The notes beneath the pieces were generated by a model. That model saw only the letters and a list, made by a program, of their open reading frames with translations. It did not search any database and was not told where the DNA came from. Below are positions 21,421-30,861 of a stretch of 50,543 bases of DNA, piece by piece. The stretch comes from Candidatus Eiseniibacteriota bacterium (GTDB lineage Bacteria; Eisenbacteria; RBG-16-71-46). The DNA lies in contig JANYBS010000089.1 in NCBI GenBank assembly GCA_025360715.1, positions 1 through 50,543 of the forward strand, given 5' to 3'. The stretch's first letter is position 1. Every line of letters starts with the position of its first letter. A program made the position numbers and the translations under genes.

Positions 21421-21768
21421 ATGGCCACGGAATTCGATCACGCGCAGCTCGAAGCCATCACGGGCGGCGACGCCGACTTCGAGCGCGAGATCCTGCAGGA
21501 ATATCTTCAGTCGGCGCCCGCCGACGTCGCCAAGGTCGCGGCAGCGGTCAAAAGCGTTGATGCCACGGCGCTCGCGCGCGCGGCTCACGCGCTCAAGGGC
21601 GCAAGCGCCACGATCGGCGCCAAGGGGTTCGCGGCGATCGCGCTCGAACTGGAGCACGCCGGCAAGGCGAATGACCTGCGCAATGTGTCGGCGGCGTATG
21701 GCCGGCTGCAGAGCGAGTTCGCCGAGCTCGAATCGTTCCTGTGCCAGAAGGTCGCGAAGGCGGCCTGA
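21421..21768 (+). CDS. Histidine phosphotransfer (Hpt) protein
   Basis: 115 residues forming a single four-helix Hpt domain. The phosphate-accepting H56 is in AAHALKGASATIGA, the normal Hpt signature. It follows the hybrid kinase by 32 nt with GGGAGG just upstream of ATG 21421, so it almost certainly takes phosphate from that kinase's receiver. No output response regulator lies beside it, so its target is encoded elsewhere. Confidence 0.93.
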   Translation: MATEFDHAQLEAITGGDADFEREILQEYLQSAPADVAKVAAAVKSVDATALARAAHALKGASATIGAKGFAAIALELEHAGKANDLRNVSAAYGRLQSEFAELESFLCQKVAKAA

Positions 21769-21796
21769 CGCGCAGCAGCGCCACTGCAAAGCAGAC

Positions 21797-21824
21797 GAGG
21801 CCGGCGGATCTCTCCGCCGGCCTC
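21797..21824. terminator. Bidirectional stem-loop terminator
   Basis: A perfect 12-bp stem (21797-21808 with 21813-21824) closed by a TCTC loop, placed between the convergent Hpt and P5C dehydrogenase genes. There is no T-tract on either side, which is common in GC-rich genomes. Confidence 0.8.
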
Positions 21825-21852
21825 ATGCTTGGGACCGCGACGCTGCTCGTGA

Positions 21853-23454
<1,602 letters not shown>

Positions 23455-23518
23455 GAAGCCTCCGTGAGGACGCGCGCCCGTGGCGTGCGCGCGGTGAGTG
23501 GCAGGTGGGAACGCGGGG

Positions 23519-23524
23519 AGTCTA
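23519..23524 (-). promoter_or_regulatory. Putative -10 element TAGACT
   Basis: TAGACT on the minus strand in the 134-bp gap between the upstream sugar dehydrogenase gene and pruA, leaving a leader of about 58 nt that contains the GGAGG ribosome site. Confidence 0.4.
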
Positions 23525-23588
23525 GCCGAACGCGGGAGGGCCGCAACCGCAGGCCCGGAAAGCGCGCCGAACGTCGTTCGCCAGCCAC

Positions 23589-25166
23589 TCAGCGCAGCAA
23601 GGGCAGCTTCACGCTCGCGTGTTCGGTGCCGGCCTCGAGCCGCGCCCAATAGAGCCCCGAAGGCATGGCGCTGCCGCCGTCGTCGGCGCCGTCCCACGAC
23701 ACCTGGTAGTCGGCTGGTGTCTGCGTGCGCGAGGGAAGCAGCTCGCGCACAAGGCGGCCGCGCACATCGTAGATGCGCAGGTGCGTCACGACCGTGGCGC
23801 TGAGCGTGTAGGACAGCACCACCGGCAGACGCGCCGGCAGCGGCTTGGCCGACAGCCGCACGGCCACGCCGGTCACGGGCGGCGGCGTGAGCGTGTCACC
23901 CACCCATGCGATGCGGTGCACGGAGCCCGTGTTGGCGAATGCGCCGTTCCACTGGCTCAGGTACCAGAGCTGATTGTCGGGCCCCACGCGGAAGTCCGCA
24001 GGATGCGCCAGGTTCGTGGCCCAATAGGCGGCGTCGCTCTGGCCCGCCACGGCGGGCGCCGTGCTCCAGGAACCGCCCTGCTTGGACAGCCGCCACATGC
24101 GGCCGCTGTAGTACTCGGAGAAGAACAGGTCGCCGTGATACTGCGCCGGCCAGCTGGGCAGCGCGCCATCGGCGCTCTGATACGCGCCGGCGCTGATGAT
24201 CGCCGCGCCGCCTTGCGCGGAGCGGTCGACCACGAAGACCGGAGCCGCCAAGGCGGGCTCGCTGCCCGTGCAGGTCGAATAGCCGGCGTTGCCCTCGCGC
24301 CACGGCCAGCCGAAGTTCGAAGCGGCCGGCGCCGCGCCCGCCGATGCGCCGGGCATCGCGAGCAGGTCCAGCTCTTCATAGGTGTCCTGCCCCACGTCGC
24401 CGATCACGAGCCAGCGGCGCACGGGATCGATCTGGAAGCGAAAGGGATTGCGCAGGCCGTACGCGTAGACCAAGCACTGGTTGCTATCGGCGACTGCGGC
24501 GTAGGGATTATCCGCGGGCGTGATCTGCGCGCGGATCGCCGCGCCCGGCCCCGGCGGCAGGCTCCGCACGTCGAGCCGCAGGATCTTGCCTTTGAGCTGG
24601 GTCACGTCCTGTGCGCCGCACGGATCGGCGTCCTCGCCCAGGCTCACGTACAGCATGCTGTCGGGCCCGAAGCGCACCGTGCCGCCATTGTGGTTCGCAG
24701 CCTGGTTCGGGATGTCGGTGATAAGCTCGTACGCCGAAGCGGGGTCGGCGGTCATCTGGCCATCGCCGGTGCCTGCAAGGTCGCCCGTGAGCGTCCAGCG
24801 CGTGATGTGCAGGCGCTGGGCGGTGAGCGTCTCGTGCGTGTAGAGGTAAGGCTTCACGGGGAAACGCGGATCGAGCGCAACGCCCAGCAAGCCGAGCTCA
24901 CCACTGGTGATCACTTCGGGCACCGTGATGACCGGCGTGGAGAGCAGGGCGCCATGCGCGACGATCCGCACGGTCGCCTGCGCCTGCGTCGTGAACAGCA
25001 GCCGGCCATCGGGCGTGAACTCCAGCGCGCAAGGCTGGTCGATGCTGGATGCGATGATGGTGTCGGAGAAGCCGGTGGGCAGCGACTGCGCCGCCGCGGG
25101 CGTGACGAGACGACCAACAGCCAGGGCGGCGAACAGTATCGTGGCGATCGAGAGGATGCGGCGCAT
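23589..25166 (-). CDS. Secreted glucose/sorbosone dehydrogenase-like propeller with C-terminal sorting-type domain
   Basis: About 525 residues. Signal peptide at 1-26 (ILSIATILFAALAVG...AAAQ). The body is a six-bladed propeller of the PQQ-dependent soluble sugar dehydrogenase (GSDH) family, with ELGLLGVALDPRFP, NHNGGTVRFGPDSMLYVSLG and YGLRNPFRFQIDP. From about residue 435 a FlgD-like / T9SS-type Ig domain follows (LRIYDVRGRLVREL, then SWDG, then MPSGLYWARLE). Start ATG 25166: upstream open frame only mirrors the divergent oxidase gene, and TATGCT sits 6 nt before. Sugar oxidation and PQQ use are inferred from family. Confidence 0.87.
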   Translation of the reverse strand: MRRILSIATILFAALAVGRLVTPAAAQSLPTGFSDTIIASSIDQPCALEFTPDGRLLFTTQAQATVRIVAHGALLSTPVITVPEVITSGELGLLGVALDPRFPVKPYLYTHETLTAQRLHITRWTLTGDLAGTGDGQMTADPASAYELITDIPNQAANHNGGTVRFGPDSMLYVSLGEDADPCGAQDVTQLKGKILRLDVRSLPPGPGAAIRAQITPADNPYAAVADSNQCLVYAYGLRNPFRFQIDPVRRWLVIGDVGQDTYEELDLLAMPGASAGAAPAASNFGWPWREGNAGYSTCTGSEPALAAPVFVVDRSAQGGAAIISAGAYQSADGALPSWPAQYHGDLFFSEYYSGRMWRLSKQGGSWSTAPAVAGQSDAAYWATNLAHPADFRVGPDNQLWYLSQWNGAFANTGSVHRIAWVGDTLTPPPVTGVAVRLSAKPLPARLPVVLSYTLSATVVTHLRIYDVRGRLVRELLPSRTQTPADYQVSWDGADDGGSAMPSGLYWARLEAGTEHASVKLPLLR

Positions 25167-25172
25167 GGCGGC

Positions 25173-25178
25173 AGCATA
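25173..25178 (-). promoter_or_regulatory. Putative -10 element TATGCT, leaderless type
   Basis: TATGCT on the minus strand ends 6 nt before ATG 25166. The same hexamer precedes the gene starting at 35488. Confidence 0.5.
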
Positions 25179-25271
25179 GCGCAGACGGCTGCGTGCGTGG
25201 GATATTGCGCGGCACCGCGAACACGGCCACAGGCCATGCTTCGGCAACCCATTCTCCATCCCGGAGCGATC

Positions 25272-26429
25272 ATGGCGTCCGCACCGCAGCCCAAAGCCTT
25301 CCACACGCTGGTGATCGGCGGCGGCGTCGCTGGCCTGGCCACCGCGTGGCAGCTCGCGCGCACGGGCGGTGAGCGCATCGGTGTGGTCGAACGCTTCCGC
25401 CTGGGCCACGCCCACGGCAGCTCTCACGGCGCCGGGCGTATCACGCGCACCTCTTACACCGACAGCGTCTACATGCGACTCGCGCAGCTGGCGCATGTCG
25501 AGGAATGGCCGCGGCTCGAACGCGACGCGGGCATGAAACTGATTCATCCATGCGACGGCGCGTTCTTCGGGCCCGCCGGCAGCGCATTCGACAGCTATGT
25601 GGCCGCGGCCGCCGAGGTGGATGCCGGCGTGGAACTGATCGACGTGGCCGAAGCCCGGCGCCGCTTCCCGCTCTTTCGCTTCCCCGACGCCGCAGGGGTG
25701 CTGCACGATCACACCGCCGGCGTGGTAGCTGCCGATGGCACCATCCGCGCGCTCGCCACGCGCTGCTCGGTGGAAGGCGTCTTCACGCTCGAGGAGACGC
25801 GCGTGCTGGGCATCGACCCTTCGCGCGATCCGATCGTGATCGAGACCGATCGCGGGCAGCTGCTCGCCGAGCGGCTGGTGATCACCGCCGGCGCCTGGCT
25901 GCCAGCGCTGCGGCCCGAGTTCGCGCCACGGCTCACCGTGCGCCGGCAGAGCGTGGGCTACTTCCAGCTCGATGCGCCCGCCGCGGCGGTGCAGCCCGGC
26001 GCGTTCCCGGTGTGGATCCACACCGGCTCACCGGATAACAGCTACGGCTACTACGGCCTGCCCGAGTTCGGCGTGGCCGGCATCAAGGCCGGGCATCATC
26101 AGACCGGTGGCGCCTCGCAGGATCCGGACGGCGATGCCGCCGCAGACGCCCAGACGCTCGCGCACATCCAGGCTTTCTTGCACGAACAACTGAGCGTTCC
26201 GGTGATCGCGCGCGTTCACGCGGAGACGTGCCTGTACACGAACACCGACGATGAGGACTTCATCCTGGGCCGCCTGCCCGGCGATCCACGCATCGTGATC
26301 GGCTCGCCGTGCTCGGGGCACGGTTTCAAGTTCGCGCCGCTCACCGGCCGCATCCTCGCCGAGCTCTCGCGCGATGGCGTGACCACCGTGCCCGCGTTCG
26401 AAGCCGCGCGCGAGCGCTTCGCGATCTGA
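25272..26429 (+). CDS. N-methyltryptophan / sarcosine oxidase-like flavoenzyme
   Basis: About 385 residues, the normal length of monomeric sarcosine oxidase (MSOX) and SolA. N-terminal FAD motif VIGGGVAGLATAWQLA with an acidic VVERF, then the SSHGAGRITR segment. C347 in GSPCSGHGFKFAP is at the place of the Cys that binds FAD covalently in MSOX. It oxidises N-methyl amino acids to the amine and formaldehyde, making H2O2. ATG 25272 has GGAG 5 nt upstream and begins 15 residues before the FAD motif. Convergent with the next gene. Confidence 0.92.
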   Translation: MASAPQPKAFHTLVIGGGVAGLATAWQLARTGGERIGVVERFRLGHAHGSSHGAGRITRTSYTDSVYMRLAQLAHVEEWPRLERDAGMKLIHPCDGAFFGPAGSAFDSYVAAAAEVDAGVELIDVAEARRRFPLFRFPDAAGVLHDHTAGVVAADGTIRALATRCSVEGVFTLEETRVLGIDPSRDPIVIETDRGQLLAERLVITAGAWLPALRPEFAPRLTVRRQSVGYFQLDAPAAAVQPGAFPVWIHTGSPDNSYGYYGLPEFGVAGIKAGHHQTGGASQDPDGDAAADAQTLAHIQAFLHEQLSVPVIARVHAETCLYTNTDDEDFILGRLPGDPRIVIGSPCSGHGFKFAPLTGRILAELSRDGVTTVPAFEAARERFAI

Positions 26430-26434
26430 CGCCG

Positions 26435-26454
26435 CACGGCCGCGCACGGCCGCG
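26435..26454. repeat. Tandem 10-bp repeat between convergent genes
   Basis: CACGGCCGCG occurs twice in direct tandem in the 29-bp gap between two convergent stops. Too short to interpret; it might help stop transcription through its CGGCCG self-pairing. Confidence 0.5.
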
Positions 26455-26458
26455 AGTA

Positions 26459-28285
26459 TCAGGGCGCCAGACGCTCGAACAACGCGCGTGCCTGCGCGTC
26501 GTCCGGATACCGCCGCAAATGCGCCTCCAACAGTTCGCGCGCGCGCGCGTGCTCACCGTGGCGCTCGGCGGCCTGCGCCAGCAGCACGCGTGCGTCGCGG
26601 TCGTCGGCGTACCAGGCGAACGCGCGCTTCGCGGCCGCCTCGCAGGAATCGGCGTCGCCCGCGCGGGCGCGCGCGTCGTAAGCTGCCGCGAGCTTCCCCT
26701 GCACGGTGGCTTGGAAGAGCGCGCTCGCCGTGTCGGTGGCGGGGATCGCTCGCAGCGCCGCGATGCCGGCATCGAGGTCGCCGCGGCGCAGTTCGCGCAC
26801 GGCGTCCAGCAGCGCGCGCATCGCCGCGATATCCACCAGCGTCAGCTGCGGCTCGCGATGCGGCTGGAACTCCACGATGGCATCCACCCGCTGCCCGGGA
26901 TCGCGCTGCAGGGACTCGAACGCGACCAGGTGCACGCTCGTGTCGCGATACCAGGCCGCGAATGCGGCATCGTGCGCCAGCGCGTAGTCGGTCGCGCGCG
27001 GCCATGCGTGGCGCACGATCACCGCGCCGGCCGGCAACGCCGGCTGCCGGGACGCCAGCGCCACGCGCACGCCGCGGGCAAAGCGCTGCACCTGCGTGAG
27101 GCGCGGAAAGTCGAACGCCGCGCCGTGATCGCTCCACTCGGCATCGATGAGCGGTGGCGCGCCCGGTGCCATGAGCACGCCGGCCAGATGCACACCCACG
27201 AACGTGAGCAAGACGCTGGGCCAGGCAGCCGCGAGCAGCGCCGAGCTGGCGATGCCCAACCCCAGCGCGGGCACGACGCTGCGATAGGTGGCCCACTCCG
27301 GGAAGTACGGCGCGAGTGGCACGCTGCCCAGCGCCCAGAAGAGCACTCCCCATGCGACCCAAGGCAACAGCGACCCGGTGAGCTGCCGGCGCCCGCGCGA
27401 AATGAAAACCACCGCGATGGCAGCCGACAAGCACGACACCACCCCCCAGATGAGCGTGCGATGGATGTCGCCGGTCTCCGGTGAATCGAAGGCATCCTGC
27501 AGCGTGCGCTGCAGCGACCACACCACTCGCGTGAGCCAGGGCGGCGCCTGTGCATCGGGCGGCGTGTAGGCCGTGAGCGGCAACTGGTGCGCCGAGGCAC
27601 GCACCAACTCGTGCAGGCCCACGTACACCGCGAGCACCACCCCCAGCTGCAGCGCGAAGCGTCCACGCGCCGCGCCGCCGCCCGGCCAGACAAAAGGCAC
27701 CAGCGGCAACGCGAGCGCGAGCGGCGCCGCGATCTCCTTGCAGAGCAGCGCCGCGGCGACAGCCACGAGGGCCCACGCCGTACGCCCGCGAGAGAGCGCG
27801 AAGATCGCCGCGCAGAACGCCACGAACACACCCAGGTCCTGCGCGCAGCTGGGCCATGCAAGCATGACCCGCACGCCCGGCAGCGCGAGTGGGAACACCG
27901 CCGCCATCGCCGCCGCAGGCGCCGGCCAGACGCGGCTGAGCGCGCGCTGCAGAAGCACTGCAGCCCCGGCGAGCGCGGCCGCATGCAGCAACGCGATCAC
28001 GATCGGATGCGACAGCAGCAGCGGGCTCAGCAAGCCGTAGTAGGCCTGACGCGCGAGCGGCCGCCAGTACATGGGTCCGCCCCCGCCATCGAGCAGGCTC
28101 CACGGCCCCGAGAAGAACGCGTGCCGCAGGAAGTAGAAGTCGTCCGCGAAGGGCTCACCCAGCGGCGTGCCACGCGAGACCCACAGCACAGGCACGACCG
28201 CGGCCGCCACCAGCCAGGACCACAAGGCATGGGCAGACCGGACCGGCGCAGCGCCGGATGCGGGGACGTCAGGGGGACGCGGCAT
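26459..28285 (-). CDS. Multi-pass membrane protein, GT-C glycosyltransferase-like, with TPR tail
   Basis: 608 residues. Residues 20-390 contain about ten transmembrane segments. After the first comes EPFADDFYFLRHAFF, whose paired Asp in the first outer loop resembles GT-C enzymes that use lipid-linked sugars; the PMT-like segment MYWRPLARQAYYGLL follows. The C-terminal 200 residues are soluble and end in two or three tetratricopeptide-like helices (DSCEAAAKRAFAWYADDRDARVLLAQAAERHG). It probably glycosylates a substrate outside the inner membrane. The acceptor is unknown and the GT-C call rests on topology and the acidic motif only. TAGAGT lies 6 nt before ATG 28285. Confidence 0.8.
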   Translation of the reverse strand: MPRPPDVPASGAAPVRSAHALWSWLVAAAVVPVLWVSRGTPLGEPFADDFYFLRHAFFSGPWSLLDGGGGPMYWRPLARQAYYGLLSPLLLSHPIVIALLHAAALAGAAVLLQRALSRVWPAPAAAMAAVFPLALPGVRVMLAWPSCAQDLGVFVAFCAAIFALSRGRTAWALVAVAAALLCKEIAAPLALALPLVPFVWPGGGAARGRFALQLGVVLAVYVGLHELVRASAHQLPLTAYTPPDAQAPPWLTRVVWSLQRTLQDAFDSPETGDIHRTLIWGVVSCLSAAIAVVFISRGRRQLTGSLLPWVAWGVLFWALGSVPLAPYFPEWATYRSVVPALGLGIASSALLAAAWPSVLLTFVGVHLAGVLMAPGAPPLIDAEWSDHGAAFDFPRLTQVQRFARGVRVALASRQPALPAGAVIVRHAWPRATDYALAHDAAFAAWYRDTSVHLVAFESLQRDPGQRVDAIVEFQPHREPQLTLVDIAAMRALLDAVRELRRGDLDAGIAALRAIPATDTASALFQATVQGKLAAAYDARARAGDADSCEAAAKRAFAWYADDRDARVLLAQAAERHGEHARARELLEAHLRRYPDDAQARALFERLAP

Positions 28286-28291
28286 GGGAGC

Positions 28292-28297
28292 ACTCTA
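28292..28297 (-). promoter_or_regulatory. Putative -10 element TAGAGT, leaderless type
   Basis: TAGAGT on the minus strand ends 6 nt before ATG 28285. Confidence 0.5.
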
Positions 28298-28369
28298 GAC
28301 CCGCGCCGGGCAAGGCTCCAGCAGGAGAAGATGACGCCGCAACAGCTTCGGAGCATGGCCTGTTGATTT

Positions 28370-28385
28370 ATGTGTTACAACACAT
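28370..28385. promoter_or_regulatory. Perfect palindromic operator, ATGTGTT-N2-AACACAT
   Basis: Seven-base arms are exact inverted repeats around AC. It lies in the 287-bp region between the GT-C-like gene (start 28285) and the YceI gene (start 28573), and is nearly identical to the operator upstream of the FMN reductase at 6575-6590. TTGATT at 28363-28368 just before it could be a -35 box. Nothing else recognisable fills the rest of the gap. Confidence 0.62.
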
Positions 28386-28572
28386 GTCAGGCGGTCGTCA
28401 ATCCTTTGCGCCTCTCGCGAGTAAGCCGAGTCAAAGAATAGGCGATGCGCGATGATGAGTGCGTCGCGAGGCCGCAGATGGCCTTGGAGCAGCATCGCTG
28501 TTGCTTTGATGACTCCCCCCGTTCAGTTCAGGTTCGGCCGCAGCCGGACCGCACTTCAAGGAGAACAACGCT

Positions 28573-29178
28573 ATGAAGTCTGCGCTTCGGCTGCTCGTCG
28601 CCATGCTGTCCCTTGCGGCATTCGCCGCTGTCGCTCACGCCGCCCCGGTCACCTACTCGCTCGATAAGTCGCACACCGAGGTGGGCTTCGAGGTCCGTCA
28701 CTTCTTCAGCAAGGTGCACGGCAACTTCACGAGCTTCGACGGCACGATCACGTTCGACGAGGCCTCGCCCGCGAATATCGTCGTGAACACCTCGGCCGAG
28801 ACCAAGAGCATCAACACGGGCAATGAGCGTCGCGACAACCATCTTCGCAGCGGCGACTTCTTCGCCGCTGATTCGTTCCCGCAGCTCACTTTCAAGAGCA
28901 CCAAAGTGACGCTGGTCAAGAAGGGCACGTACAAGGTGGAAGGCGACCTGACGCTGCGCGGCGTCACGAAGAAGGTCGTGTTCGACGCGGAGTACCTGGG
29001 CGCCGGTTCCACGGGCATGGGCGTCAAGGCCGGCTTCAGCGCCACGACGGTCGTGAACCGCAAGGACTTCAACATCAACTGGAACAAGGTGCTCGACAAC
29101 GGCAGCCTCATGCTCGACGACAAGGTCACGATCGTGCTGAACATCGAGGGTAACGGCCAGGAAGCGCCGAAGAAGTAA
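28573..29178 (+). CDS. Exported YceI-family polyisoprenoid-binding protein
   Basis: 201 residues. Signal peptide 1-24 (LLVAMLSLAAFAAVAHA). The lipocalin-like YceI barrel follows: YSLDKSHTEVGFEVRHFF, VHGNFTSFDGTI, RRDNHLRSGDFFAADSFPQLTFKST and GDLTLRGVTKKVVF are all diagnostic. Family members bind long isoprenoids such as quinones in the periplasm and are induced by base or stress. ATG 28573 has AAGGAG 9 nt upstream. The operator about 190 nt upstream is shared with the FMN reductase gene, and a strong terminator follows. Confidence 0.95.
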   Translation: MKSALRLLVAMLSLAAFAAVAHAAPVTYSLDKSHTEVGFEVRHFFSKVHGNFTSFDGTITFDEASPANIVVNTSAETKSINTGNERRDNHLRSGDFFAADSFPQLTFKSTKVTLVKKGTYKVEGDLTLRGVTKKVVFDAEYLGAGSTGMGVKAGFSATTVVNRKDFNINWNKVLDNGSLMLDDKVTIVLNIEGNGQEAPKK

Positions 29179-29202
29179 GCAGACCTCCCGCACTGCAACG
29201 AC

Positions 29203-29232
29203 AAGGGGACCCGGAGCGATCCGGGTCCCCTT
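29203..29232. terminator. Rho-independent terminator after YceI gene
   Basis: Perfect 13-bp stem (29203-29215 with 29220-29232), GCGA tetraloop, then TTATT. It lies between the convergent YceI and TPR genes and probably serves both. Confidence 0.88.
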
Positions 29233-29261
29233 ATTCGTGGTCCGGCGACCGGCTCGCGCCG

Positions 29262-29858
29262 CTACTTCGTGCCCTTGCCCGTAGAGGCCGCACTGGAGTC
29301 CGCTGGCGCCGCCGCCACCTTGTCGATCGCCGCCTGCAGCAGTGCCGCTTGATCCTTCGCGCCGAGCTTGATCAGCATCGCCAGCTGCTCCTTGGCGCCC
29401 TTCATGTCCTTGGTCTCGAGCAGCGCTTCGCCGTAGTACTCGCGCGCCTGCACGAAGTCCGGCTTGATGCGCAGCGCCGTGCGATAGGCCTCGAGCGAGT
29501 GCGGATAATCGCCGAGCTTGCGCGACGTGAAGCCGATCAGGTTCCACGCCTCGTGGTAGGTCGAGTCGATCGCCACGGCGTCACGGCAGTCGCTGAGCGC
29601 GCGCTTGAAGAGCTTCTCGGCGTTCTTCTGCTTGCCGGCTGCTACGGCTTCCTTGGCCTTGGCGACATCGTCGTAGGCATTGCCGTAGTGCTGCTCGGCC
29701 TGCTGCCGCGGCGAGAGGTCATTCCCGTTGCCGGGCACGCCCGCCGGATTGTTATTCGTGGGGCTGGTCGGCGCCTCGGGCTTCTCGGTGCCGGACGAGA
29801 ACGCGGGCGCGGCGATCAACAGCATCGCGAGCATCAGGTACCAGGGGCGGATGCGCAT
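29262..29858 (-). CDS. Exported TPR protein
   Basis: About 198 residues. Signal peptide 1-22 (LMLAMLLIAAPAFSSG), a disordered Pro/Asn/Gly stretch to about 50, then three tetratricopeptide-like repeats: AEKLFKRALSDCRDAVAIDSTYHEAW, GDYPHSLEAYRTALRIKPDF, and GAKEQLAMLIKLG. It ends in a short Ala/Ser tail. Probably a periplasmic scaffold protein; no catalytic motif. Start ATG 29858 with AGGA about 8 nt upstream; the longer open frame does not encode a better signal peptide. Confidence 0.85.
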   Translation of the reverse strand: MRIRPWYLMLAMLLIAAPAFSSGTEKPEAPTSPTNNNPAGVPGNGNDLSPRQQAEQHYGNAYDDVAKAKEAVAAGKQKNAEKLFKRALSDCRDAVAIDSTYHEAWNLIGFTSRKLGDYPHSLEAYRTALRIKPDFVQAREYYGEALLETKDMKGAKEQLAMLIKLGAKDQAALLQAAIDKVAAAPADSSAASTGKGTK

Positions 29859-29969
29859 CGAAGAATCCTCATGGGTCGGAAGCGATCGGGGACAACCTGC
29901 ATGATGCACCTCCCCCGGCGCCGCGGCCAGCACTTGCGTGCAGGGGTCGCCGCAACCCGGGCCGCAGCG

Positions 29970-29975
29970 TACACT
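29970..29975 (+). promoter_or_regulatory. Putative -10 element TACACT
   Basis: TACACT lies 30 nt before ATG 30006 and fits TANNNT. The expected leader would be about 24 nt, with only a weak ribosome site. Confidence 0.3.
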
Positions 29976-30005
29976 CCAGCCGAACCCCTCCCCTTCGAGG
30001 CCCAC

Positions 30006-30848
30006 ATGACCCCCTCCCATCACGCACTCGAGACCGTCCCTGCCGACCGCCTGTCCATGCCGGACTTCGCGGGCCTCTTCATGCGCGCCTACTCGGACTA
30101 CCTGGTGCCCCTGCACCTGGACGAGGCGGCCGTGGCGAGCATGATCCGCAACTGGGACCTCTCACTCGCCGACTCCCGCGTGGTCCTGAGCGCGGACACG
30201 CCGGTCGCCTTCGCCTGTCTGGCGATTCGCGGCGAGCGCGGCTGGATCGGCGGCATGGGCGTGCCTCCCGAGCATCGTGGACACCGCCTGGGCGAGGTCG
30301 CGATGCGCGCCGTGCTCGATGCGGCTCGCCAGCGCGGGCTCGCCCGTGTGGGCCTCGAGGTGCTGAGCGGGAACGACATCGCCCGCTTGCTGTACGAGCG
30401 CCTGGGCTTCGAGGCCACGCGCATGCTCGACATCTGGTCGCTCGATCCGCTGACCGGACAAGCCCGCCCCGCGCGAGCGATCGAGACCTGCTCGGTCGTC
30501 GAGGCGCTTTCGGCGCCGGCACCCGGCCGTGCGCCCGAAGCACCGTGGCAGCGCGCGGCGGCGTCGATCGTGAACATGCAGGCGCACGGTGCACCGCTCG
30601 AGGCATTCGCCACGCACACATCAGGTGTCATCGACGGGGTCGTGATCCTGGCGCGCGCAGGCGGCCGCGCGTCGGTGCTGGCGCTCGACGCCGTGCCCGA
30701 GGCCACCGACGCGTTGCTCGCCGCGGCGTCTGCGGGCATGCCGCTGCGCTATGTGAACGTGGCCGAGGACGATCCGCACCGCAGCGCGATCCTTGAGCGC
30801 GGCGGCCGCGTGGACCTGCGCCAGTACGAGATGTGCTGGCGGCCCTGA
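30006..30848 (+). CDS. GNAT N-acetyltransferase, probably with two GNAT-like halves
   Basis: 280 residues. The N-terminal half is a clear GNAT domain: IGGMGVPPEHRGHRLGEVAM is the acetyl-CoA pyrophosphate loop (motif A, R/Q-x-x-G-x-G/A form) and NDIARLLYERLGFEATRM is motif B. The C-terminal half (about 165-280) has a GNAT-like strand pattern, with no obvious CoA loop, so it may be a degenerate second domain. Substrate unknown. Start ATG 30006. Convergent with the O-antigen-ligase-like gene 13 bp away. Confidence 0.87.
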   Translation: MTPSHHALETVPADRLSMPDFAGLFMRAYSDYLVPLHLDEAAVASMIRNWDLSLADSRVVLSADTPVAFACLAIRGERGWIGGMGVPPEHRGHRLGEVAMRAVLDAARQRGLARVGLEVLSGNDIARLLYERLGFEATRMLDIWSLDPLTGQARPARAIETCSVVEALSAPAPGRAPEAPWQRAAASIVNMQAHGAPLEAFATHTSGVIDGVVILARAGGRASVLALDAVPEATDALLAAASAGMPLRYVNVAEDDPHRSAILERGGRVDLRQYEMCWRP

Positions 30849-30861
30849 CACCGCGGCAGTC

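Noticed and set aside
23619-25271. Long N-terminal extension of the sarcosine-oxidase-like gene
   Set aside because: The extension is antisense to the sugar dehydrogenase gene and has no domain; ATG 25272 has a ribosome site and a normal family length.
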